Assembly (NCBI RefSeq): GCF_018143015.1
Contig: NC_054757.1
Location: forward strand, 6,802,501-6,866,500
DNA: 64,000 bases
Source: Lytechinus variegatus
Taxonomy: Eukaryota > Echinodermata > Echinoidea > Temnopleuroida > Toxopneustidae
Direction: 5' to 3'
Below are positions 48,473 through 58,600 of the stretch, in pieces (positions within the stretch are counted from its first letter, which is position 1; each line of letters starts with the position of its first letter). The notes under the pieces were generated by a model. The model searched no databases, was not told the origin of the DNA, and saw only the letters and a program-made list of their open reading frames with translations. Both the position numbers and the translations under genes were made by a program.

Positions 48473-48732
48473 GGCCCCGTCTTACAAAGAGTTACGATTG
48501 ATCCGATCAATGCAACTCTATATGGAAATCCATCCGTGTCATAATTTTTTCTGCAGGAAATTTGCAAAATTCCCTTTGTAAACAAAGGAAAACACACCAA
48601 ATTGTCAAGAAATAAATGACTTTATGGATATTATACATTCATATCTAGATTTTTTTTATATGTTGACTTTGCTGGCTTTCCATAGTTGCGATTGATTTGA
48701 TCAATCTCAACTCTTTGTAAGACGGGCCCCAG
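48473..48732. mobile_element. Foldback, CTTACAAAGAGTTACGATTG family
   Basis: GGGGCCCCGTCTTACAAAGA and CTCTTTGTAAGACGGGCCCC are perfect inverted ends about 260 bp apart, each followed by a GATTGAT..GATCAA motif. Confidence 0.85.
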
Positions 48733-48940
48733 GTGTGTGAAGCATCAGAGCATTCGGAAGGTTACTCTGTCCTGCATATCAATCAATTAGATCATGCAAT
48801 GAAATACATGCGTTGGCATACTTTTTTTTTTTAATTATGTGTTTTATTGGGCATACTTTGCACTTAAGCATAACTTTTATTATTATTTATAATTAAATCT
48901 TTGTGAAACATCCTCCCATATCTTCATGAAAAGAACTGGG

Positions 48941-49208
48941 CCCCATCTTACAAACACTTTTGACTGATCCAATCAATTGCAACTATGGAAAGCCAACTAA
49001 GTCAACATATAAAATGCATGATTGCTCAAATTTTTTTCTAGATATGAATGTATATCCAAAAATTCATTGATTTCTTGACAGTTCAGTGTGTTCTTCTTTG
49101 TTTACAAAGGACATTTCGCACATTTTCCGTAGAAAAAATTATAACACTGATGGATTTCCCAAGAGTTATGATTGATTGGATCAATCGTAACTCTTTGTAG
49201 GAGGGCCC
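48941..49208. mobile_element. Foldback, CTTACAAAGAGTTACGATTG family
   Basis: GGGCCCCATCTTACAAACAC and CTCTTTGTAGGAGGGCCC; second complete copy, 210 bp from the first. Confidence 0.8.
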
Positions 49209-49548
49209 AGATTCATTTGTTGCATCAATGATCTGCATAATCTTCATGCCAATGCATAATATCTGGTAAAATAGAAATCATGTTGCAATAAACTCAAACT
49301 ACTTCTACCAATCCACAGGACTAATATATCTATTTATTTACAATATACAAAAGTATTGTTTTGTCAACATAAAACACAATACAACCATGGGTTATGCACT
49401 TATAAAACACTGAATGGAATGTATTGAAAAGAAGAGTTCAAGTAAGCTTTGATAAATTAAAGACAGTCAGTTGATGAGACAAGTCACAATCACAATATAA
49501 TATGATGAATCTTTGGTATATAAAGCTACAATGATGTAGGGGCACAAC

Positions 49549-50113
49549 CGGGGGTGGGGGGGTGGCCACTTACATTGACGAGTGGATACCATGAGCGACC
49601 CCTAAAACACGTAAAAAGGATGATTTTTCAAGATAGGGCACGTTACGTACGTAACGTGATAAGGGTGTCTAAAACTCAAAAATAATGAAAAAGGGTATCT
49701 ATTTTGCTAGGAAAGCTACGTGTTTAGGGTCAAATTTGGGGGGATGATAAAACAAAATTGATGTTTTTTAAAGGATGTCTTTTTTCCCCCAACACTGCAT
49801 GTTTAGAGTCCAATTCGCACGAGGTGTGGAAGGTGGGGCCATATACCAAATGGTGTGTAAAGGTATAAAACCGATGACCAACGGACCCGTGAAATAAAGT
49901 ATCACTGTACTTGTTTAGGGGTTCATTTCAGGGAATACTTGCCAAGAGTATCGTTTAATTTCCAATACTTGTTAAGGGTAGGGTTTCACATGCCAATACT
50001 CGTTAAGGGGTGCATTTTCAGAATATGGAAAATACGTGTTTAGAGTGCTTTTCGAGACCCCATGGTAGCGCATGGTATCCACTCGTCAATGGAAGTGCCC
50101 ACCCTCCCCCCGG
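49549..50113. mobile_element. TIR element, GACGAGTGGATACCATG family
   Basis: GGGGGGTGGCCACTT..ATTGACGAGTGGATACCATG is inverted as CATGGTATCCACTCGTCAAT..AAGTG. Contains the palindrome GTTACGTACGTAAC at about 49,642 and several near-repeats of AATACTTGTTAAGGG. About 565 bp, no transposase. Confidence 0.8.
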
Positions 50114-50649
50114 GTACAACACAAAGTTCCATTATTCCTGACTGGTCATATACATGCATATTAATATTTCATAGCTTGGTGAATGCATGGAATGAGTTCA
50201 AATCTTATTTAAGACAATACTACAACAATAATAATACTGGTTCAAAAATAAATTACTTCATATCATCACTTGTAGACATAAAAGGGCTATTCCTACATCA
50301 ATAGCCACTGACACCCGCAATAAATTAACATCTTATCAAGGTGACATTCCATTGCAGGAAAAAAGAAGTAAATACCCAAGTGCAATTTGTATTTATCATT
50401 ATGGTTAAGGGTACAAAAAATCCAGGAATACTTTTGGACGGATGAAAATAATTTTTAATTTCCATGAATAATGACTTATTTTGTACGCCATGCTTTCCTC
50501 ATACAGCCTAAAGCACTTACACTGAAATAAATTAGTAATTAACAAAGGAAATTAAAATGCAGAATGAGTTTTCAATGCCTTTCTGCAGATACCCGAGATA
50601 ATCCTCTGCTCTGCCGCCCATGTCTAGTTGTAAATAGCAAATCATTCCT

Positions 50650-50865
50650 GGGGGGTGTTTCACAAAGATTTTAGTGTGACTTAGAGTCGCACTTAAATGC
50701 CTCGTTGTGCGCGGTATGAAAGGCATGACAGCATTGGTCAGATCATGCAAAGAGGACGCGTACTACTGTCTATTGATTAATTAGCTTGCGCATTTCATTT
50801 TAGATACACGCCTGCATTTAAGTGCGATGTAAGTCATACTTAATTCTTTGTGAAACATCCCCCTG
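50650..50865. mobile_element. Foldback, TTTAAGTATGACTTAAG family
   Basis: GGGGGGTGTTTCACAAAGAT and ATTCTTTGTGAAACATCCCC with TTAGAGTCGCACTTAAATGC arms; the same family as 42352-42556. Confidence 0.8.
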
Positions 50866-50912
50866 ATCTAAAATGCAAACTGAGTTCATATCTCCTGAAG
50901 ATAGCATTCCAT

Positions 50913-51264
50913 AAAAGTAAACAATAAGAGTCAGTCTTAAAAATATAAATAACTTAATTTATCAAATTTTATCATCTATGAAAATAAAGAACTTTCCTAT
51001 GTTCATGTTGTTTCATAAAAAAAAACCCAAACCACTTTATGGGAAAAGGTACAAAATGCCTTTGGACAAATCATAGTCATGAACAGGTTCAAAATGTAAA
51101 CAATACCAGTCAGTCTTAACAAATATCAATAACTTTTATCAGCTATGAAAATAGAGAACTTTCCTATTTTCATGTTGTTTCATAAAAAAAACCCAACCCA
51201 AACCACTTTATGAGAAAAGGTACAAAATGCCTTTGGACAAATCATAGTCATGAACAGGTTCTTA
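50913..51264. repeat. Direct tandem duplication of about 175 bp
   Basis: Units 50913-51085 and 51093-51264 share GTACAAAATGCCTTTGGACA, AATCATAGTCATGAACAGG and TTTCCTATNTTCATGTTG with few differences. Confidence 0.8.
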
Positions 51265-51589
51265 ATGACTTAAAAACATCTTCAGTTAACATTTCTAGTA
51301 GGGATAAATCATGAACTCTTGTCTTCAGTAACAAGACTACCCCATTCATTCATAAAATTCAATATCTTTGAAAAAAGGATAGCTTTTATCATTTACATCC
51401 TTAAAAAAACACAAATTAAACCACTCTGGAATCATAGTGCTTAATAAAAGATGTGTGTGCGTGTGTGCTCACATGTGTGTGTGCGTGTGGGAGGGAGAGG
51501 GTGTGTCCACTGAGAATTGAAAGAAGGGTTATTTCTCTTCAATAAGCATTACTAATGCAAACAACACAAACACTCAAGAAGCAGGGGAG

Positions 51590-52268
51590 GAATTTGATGT
51601 CCAGCAACACTTCAACCTGAGCTAAGTCATAGAGTGCGTTCACATCTTCTTGAGATAACATCGTATGCTAGCCAACGGGTAAGTATTGCCACACATTCGC
51701 TGAAAAACAAACTTACACCATGAATCTATGTGTAAAGAGGATGTTTCTACTTCACGATGCTTAAAATACCCGAGTCTTCTGACTTATGGTGCCAATTTCT
51801 CAATTATACTTAATACTTTGGTAAAAGTGTACAATAATTCAACATCTTCAAAAGATGTTTCACAACAGGGGGAAGTTATCAAACTATTTAGTATTATTCA
51901 GTTATCACCCATAATCACATGTGTAAAAGACATTTTTCTTTGTCGGCATGCGTCGAAAACACTCTTTGACTGAGTTTAATACTTTATACATGTACTTGGG
52001 TAATGGTTTACAATGAATTAACATCTTCATTAGATATCCATCGCAAAATACAAAAGTTATACAGTGGCTTTAATACTCAACTAAATTGCATAATCTTTTA
52101 TCACTCATCATTATGTTTGAAAAATACAAGAAAGAGACTGCTTTAATACTCTATGTTGACAGAGTGTGAAGAAATATCCCATGAATACTTCGTATCTGGG
52201 AAATAGTTTACAATGAGTTAACATCTTCATTAGATATTCCATGAAAGGGAATAATAGTTAAACCGTGG
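51590..52268. repeat. Degenerate tandem repeats
   Basis: Units share GGTAATGGTTTACAATGA..TTAACATCTTCATTAGATAT (52,000 and 52,207) and weaker versions near 51,820 and 51,645. Each is followed by a ..GTGGCTTTAATACTC-like segment; unit about 180-200 bp. Position is consistent with 3' flank of gene B; function unknown. Confidence 0.55.
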
Positions 52269-52269
52269 C

Positions 52270-52768
52270 TTAAAGGGGAAGTTCACCCTGACAAAAACTT
52301 TAATGTAAAAATAGCAGAAAAAATAATTAAAAATATTGCCGAAGGTTTGAGAAAAATTCATCAAATAATTAAAAAGTTATTAGAATTTCAATTATTTGAT
52401 TTGTGACGTCATATGCGAGCAGCATTCCTACTTAGCGAATGGTAAAAAATCAATAAAATGTCATTTTCTCAGAAAATTGAAAATGGTTTTCACTGTACCT
52501 TTTGTATATCAATGGACAAATTATTTTACACCCGATCATGAATAGAAAACAAAAGTCATCAGGAACCATGCAAAATTTGAAATTCATGCATTTTATATTA
52601 CATAACACATGGGGCAGCTGCTCGTTTATGACGTCACAAATCCAAAACTTTGAACTCTAATAACTTTCTTACTCTTTAACGGATTTTCCTCAAACCTTCA
52701 ATATTTTTTAACTATTTTTTCTGCTAGTTTTGCAACAAAGTTTTCTTCAGGGTGAACTTCCCCTTTAA
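52270..52768. mobile_element. TTAA-flanked foldback MITE, AAGTTCACCCTGA subfamily
   Basis: TTAA at both ends; inverted termini AAAGGGGAAGTTCACCCTGA / AGGGTGAACTTCCCCTTT. Internal arms resemble the other TTAA foldbacks in wording (GTTATTAGAATTT). Confidence 0.85.
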
Positions 52769-54170
52769 ATACTTAACTTGCATCATCATTCATCACCAAT
52801 ATATTTGTTAAGACAGTTTCCCTAATGCCTTTAAACACCCATTAGCAATCTTTGTTGACTGAAAGTGAAAAAAATACATCCCGGGATACTTCATACTTGA
52901 GTTGTGTACTGGTTTAGGATTAATGAAATAACATGTTGTTTAGATCATAGTCCACAGCATGGACTTATTAAAACTCAAATCATGGCTCACATATATAAAT
53001 TACTTGCATCATCAATCCTAATCGTGTGCATTAAAAGAGAGTTTCTATATCACTACAGTGTACACTTTGTAAAAGAACTTTTCTATAACAGTCTGATTAA
53101 GTGTACAGATTTCTTCATGAATACTTTGTCCAGGGTTGTGAGTGGTTACAAATAAAAATATCTGAAAAAAGCTGAAGAGTATTGACAAATTCTGAAAAAG
53201 AGCTCCCATACTTTTTGTACAGAGGAAAGCCAAATATAGGCTGAAATTCAGCAGAATCAAAACAAAAATAATCTGAAATCAGATAAAAATCTGAACTTCA
53301 CACCCCTGACTTTGTCACAGGTCTGAACCGAGTTCATACCTTTAACTGAAATTTCAAAGCAGAGATTGACTGTCAAATCACTGAGTCACAACTTTACTAT
53401 TTTGCATCATCACAGTTCATTATGGTTGCAGGAGTATACACTTAATCTTCATTCCCATACATTGATAACCAAGGAAATCATTGACGGTAGGTAGGAACTT
53501 GATTTCATTGAATAATTTGTCCTGGATGATGGTGTAAAACATGCAGGAAGGCTGACAATAATCAATGCTAAAAAAATAACAAAAAAAAAACAATAAAACA
53601 AACTCCCTACCATCATGTATCAACCACATAGAGCATTCTCAAAGGAGGAAGAGCAGTTAAGGATTCAAATGCATCATAGCTGGGTACTCTGGTAAAATAG
53701 GTTCATATCTACTTTGGATTAGATTCCACAGTTTTCAGTAATACAGAAAACAAAACGTCATATGAACACTAAATTAAACGAATTTCACAAACACAAATCA
53801 ACATCAATATAATCATAGTTCAAATTCATAGACGATGTTCATATGCATTGAGTGAATTAGTAGGTACTTTACAAATGGGTGGTTCATAAACAACATCTTT
53901 AACAACACAAGGGCAGGCTTTAAGGTTTAAGGCAAGTACATGTATCAGTTCCAGTACAGGTAAATGGCTCAAGCTTTTTGCTGATGACAGCTTTACTTAA
54001 TGTATAAAACTAAAGTTACAGATTCTCTACAGAGTTGGAAGTACATAAACAGTGATCTACTCAAGTAACAGGTCAAGCACAAGGTCATAGCTCAAGATCA
54101 TTTCAATGTACTCTGCATCTCATACATATTCATTTAGGGACAAATTGAAAACAACATCTCTTGCAAGAAA
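52769..54170. other. Gene-free AT-rich stretch downstream of gene B
   Basis: No supported gene. A further weak member of the TTAACATCTTCATTAG-type repeat appears near 52,910, and ATGGCTCAAGCTTTTTGCTGATGACAG-like wording of the gene B 3' repeats occurs near 53,970. Confidence 0.4.
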
Positions 54171-54177
54171 AGTATGA

Positions 54178-54890
54178 GGGGGGGCCGCATGTCTGCGCAC
54201 CACAGTTGATAATGTTCCTTATATCCTTATGAGCAAGTGTGCCAAAAACCTCATAAAATGTGAAAGAAATGTATGATGGTGGGCCCCAAGTCTGCGCACC
54301 TAACAATTTGAGTTAAGATTTAACATGAATTTCTTATTTCACAAAATCTTTTGGTTAATTGTGTTCCTTATATCATTAAAAGTAAGTGTACCAAATTTCT
54401 CATTAAAAAGTGAAAGGAAATATAAGATTTTCTTTAAAAAACTTCGGGCAGTCATTTTCAGATTGAAAAAAAAAGGTACCCTATGTCTGAGCACTCATTC
54501 ATTTTGCACACGATTCAGGGATTTTGATGACAAAGGCTGCATTTTGAGGCCGTCACATGAAATGCCCTGAATTCATTATTTTTCCACCATTTTGAGTCGG
54601 ATTTTTTATGAATACCTGTGTATGTAGTGCATGTGTAAAGTTCGTGCTCGTTGCATATCTTCTGTAACTAAAATCGCGCAGATACGCGGGTGCGCAGACT
54701 TGGGAGACCGCGCAAACATGGGAGAACTGACCGTATGATTTTCTTGGAAAAAACCTCAGGCAGTCATTTTCAAATTTGAGTCAGATTTTGTGGTCGTTGT
54801 GCATCTTCTCTTACTAGAATTGCGCAGATACGCATATGCGCAGGCAAGGGGGGCTGCACAGACTTTGGGGACCTTACCATAACAACTTAC
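54178..54890. repeat. Degenerate repeats with TGCGCAGACTTGG motif
   Basis: GTCTGCGCACC (54,191; 54,291), GCGCAGATACGCGGGTGCGC (54,674) and GCGCAGATACGCATATGCGC (54,824) recur, with GGCAGTCATTTTCA repeated at 54,448 and 54,759. Units of roughly 150-300 bp. Confidence 0.55.
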
Positions 54891-54905
54891 GGCACAAGTG
54901 ATGTT

Positions 54906-55335
54906 TCAAGTTCTCTGCAGATGATAGCATTTGTGCTCTACATTGATGACTAAAGCAATAGGTTGCTTGGAGAATGGACAGTAATAGCTCAATTCATTGC
55001 TGACAACAGTATACATACGACTGATGAAATGGGTTTCTTTGAGAATGGACAGTTTCACAGTTTGGAAACAGCATCTACTGCAACGAGAATAACATTTATT
55101 GCACAAGTGATGGCTCAAGCTCATTGCAGAAGAATGGATCTATTGCTCTATATCAACGACTGAAGCAATAGATTGCTTCAAGAATGGACAGTAATGGCTC
55201 AACTCACAGTGGATAACATTATTCGTTGCTCTATATAAATTACTGAAGCAGTAGATTCGTTGGAGAATGGACAGTAATGGCTAAACTCATTGTAGATGGC
55301 AGTATTTGTTGCTCTAAAGTACTAGCAACAAGTGA
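54906..55335 (-). pseudogene. Degenerate tandem copies of gene B RING-exon end
   Basis: Below the gene B stop codon, the minus strand repeats decayed versions of the exon end. One piece near 55,150-55,190 reads CPFLKQSIASVVDIE, one near 55,225-55,275 reads CPFSNESTASVIYIE, and one near 54,940-54,985 reads CPFSKQPIALVINVE, against CPLCREPITSVIDLE in the real exon. Spacing is irregular (roughly 70-200 bp). They may be transcribed as 3' UTR or be relics of lost RING units. No intact open frame or splice-site set links them to the gene. Confidence 0.6.
55095..55100 (-). promoter_or_regulatory. Candidate poly(A) signal AATAAA for gene B
   Basis: AATAAA on the minus strand about 330 bases past the gene B stop codon, within the decayed RING copies. 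It is the first such hexamer I noticed downstream. Chance occurrence is likely in AT-rich DNA. Confidence 0.2.
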
Positions 55336-55429
55336 AGCCACAGATTCCTTGAAGGAAACAGCGTGTATTGCAACAAAACAGATCGATCACAAAGTAATGG
55401 TTATTGTTCATTGCTGATGATAACATGCT

Positions 55430-55635
55430 TTACTCCAGATCAATGACTGATGTAATAGGTTCTCTGCATAAAGGACAGTTCGGAGACAGATCTGCAATGC
55501 TTCGGGTGACATCATGTCCGCAAGTGAAGGAGATCCTCTTCTTGACCAGGTGCTGAAGGGTTTTCATTCTTGACAACAAGAAGTCCATCTCCTCGTCCTT
55601 CTCCAGGAGGTCATCTCGTAGTTGATGCAACTCAT
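55430..55635 (-). CDS. MIB2-like: Gene B exon equivalent to A17: coiled coil and RING-like C-terminus
   Basis: Reads DELHQLRDDLLEKDEEMDFL, then LQHLVKKRISFTCGHD and SPNCPLCREPITSVIDLE before TAA. Zinc site 2 ligands (CGH, CPLC) are kept and site 1 is missing, as in gene A. Confidence 0.92.
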
Positions 55636-58600
55636 CTAGAAATACAAAAGTTAAGAAAGAAAGGCTCAATCCTAATGCGATCTAGATAGAATGAACAATA
55701 TTGGTTAAAGACGACTGTTGCTACAGAGATTTCTCACACCCAATGGATTAATTTCTTAATGGCAGATCCAGGGCTTAATTTTCAGTGGCTAAAATACTAA
55801 ACTTTTGAAAAATGTTTGCTGACGGAACGAGTGACCGAACTTTGACAGTGAATGAACAATCCCTTCAACCATTTTATGTTCAACTTAAAGATAAATGCCA
55901 GTTGTGGTAATGATCTCAAAATGAGTAAAATGACCAAACAAATGTCTGTATGTTCAAATAAAAAAAATATGTGCCAAGTGGCTCTAGAAGAAAATGCGTA
56001 ATGGCTGAGAAATTAGCAAAATAAGCACAGAATTCCATCAAATGTCGGGTATTTTTCCAAGCAATAATAATAATAAACTGTCCCACATATGCTTTTTTGT
56101 GTTAGTGATAATCAGAATTATCAGTTTTGAGTTAAGATTTCATGGTTTCACAAAGATGGGTTTACATTAATGTACCAGTTCTAGATATATGATGATATGG
56201 TGACAATTAACCTTGATTTAAAAGACTTTCTCATGAAATAATTGTTTGCTGCAACTACTTTCTTCTACCTTTAAGTCTAAACCTCAGAGCATGAAATTCA
56301 ACTCAAATTAGATTTATATGTCAAAACTAACACTGTTCAGTTTTACATTTTGCTCTTAAAATTACACCATATAGCATGCATCCATACATGTACATGTTTA
56401 TCATTTGAACATATATGTAAAAGGAATTTTTTGTGGAAACTGAAATGACTTTTAATGACTATGGTGAATCTTGCCGCCCAAGTGCCCTAAATTTTCTCAA
56501 CAGAAAATGAATGCTCTCAGAACCTTCTCTCGCCTCAGCAATTACATACAACAGTTCATAGTTTGTAAACAAAAACAATATATTACGAAGAATGAATGGA
56601 TGAATTTATTTATTATCCAATGCAATGATAATACCAATTTACAAGTTTACAGACAATCATTTATGAATACATAGAAAAGCAAGGATAATAGGAACCAGAA
56701 AATGGCATGAATGCTAGTCAAGTCTGGCCCCTTCTAGTCTAGACAGATAGATGGAAACATGTTTTTAAGAATGAAAAATCGTGAGTCTACTAATATACTC
56801 TAGCAATGAGACAAAATGTAATGACAAACCATTCATGGAAATCGTCTCTTTCGACTTGTACTCAGGGCCATCCCTAGTTGTACTCTGTTGAGCATTTCTG
56901 AATCGTTTTCTTGGACCTCTACGTCGCCTTCCTGAAGGCACCCTACCAGGGTAGGTGAAGTCCCCAGCCATCGGTTTCTTCAATCCAGCATCTTCCAAGA
57001 ATGGGTCCACGAAAGAAGATGGGGGGATGACTTCCGTCTCCAGACTACTGGTTACCTTGGTAACGGTACGTAATGGGCGCTTGACCGTGCTCCCAAGTCG
57101 GGCAATGTCTCTCCTGAGTGGGTAAAAATTGTTACAGTAGATTGGTATTCATGTCATTTCAGGGCCCATGCCACAAACATAACTATTATGGTAAATCTGC
57201 CATTCAACAGTAACTGCTATGGTAATAACGATCAACAGCCAATGAAGATCAAGGATTTCCTTGAACTCACCATTGCATAGCAGACTTACCACAAAACTAA
57301 GTTTTATGCAATGAGGTGAGGGGGCAAATATTATTTCCTATCCAAACCATATTTTATTGGATCTACTACAGTGACAAGTTCCATGCGGTAAAAACCACGC
57401 AACATTGGCACAAAATTAATATCTCTGTAGACCTTGCTAAGTTATGTACTAGCGGATAACTAAACTTGGAACCTGTGCAGACCTTGCAACAACTCTATAC
57501 TGCTATGGGATACATAAGCTTGCAACCCAGTATGTGAAGAATCTTTGTAGATTTTGTGAAAGCTTTATACTGCTCCATTATAATATTGGTACCTGGAGTA
57601 TTACAAATTTTTGCAGACGTTATGAAGGCTTTGAACTGTTACTTGATAATTAAACTTTGTACCCGGAACAAATCTGCATAGACCTTAGGAAAGCTTTGAA
57701 ATGCTCCCGTACACCTAATCTTGGTATCAGGAACAATAAAAATCTATGCAGGCCCATGAAAGCTTTCTACTTCTACAGGATAAGTAAACTTGGTAGGTCA
57801 GAACATGAAAAATCTCCACAGACATGATGAAGGCTTTGTAATGCTACATGATAGATTAAGTTGGAACCTTACTTTGTCTCGTCTTGTATTTGAGTAAGCA
57901 CTGGTAAAATGGAGGGGTTGATATCAAGAACCATTTGTCGTTGGGTTATGTTTTCACAGTTGTGTGCGTTCAGGTCGGCACCGTAAGAGACAAGAAAAGC
58001 CAACAGGGCATCTCCATTTGTCTTTACGCCTCGGAAACCCCATTTGTTCTTCATCTGTAAGAAAATAATAATTTGCATTGATACTCCCAGGTTTCATACC
58101 AAGGTATATGTGAGGGCGAATCAGCTCAAAAATAGCACCTCCTTCTTGTATAGAACACAACTTATATCAAATTAGCATGTCCCTACAGATACAAATAAAT
58201 GAAGAAATAAAACAAGTGGAATGCCTCTGGCCGTCTCACCTGCATCACGCGGTTCATTATAGCAGCAGTGCTGACTTTGAATACTACTCTAACTCGCACA
58301 AGATGTTCAGTGATACATGGTTACTTTTATGTCCACTTTTTATGAACTAGACCAATAAACTTACAGAGATATGATGGTTATTCAACAAAAAACCCCAACA
58401 TGGCCAAAGTTCATTGACCTTACATGACCTTTGACCTTGATCATGTGACCTGAAACTCGCACAGGATGTTCAGTGATACTTGATTACTCTTATGTCCAAG
58501 TTTCATGAATTAGATCCATAAACTTTCAAAGTTATGATGGTAATTCAACAGATACCCCCAATTCGGCCAAAGTTCATTGACCCTAAATGACCTTTGACCT

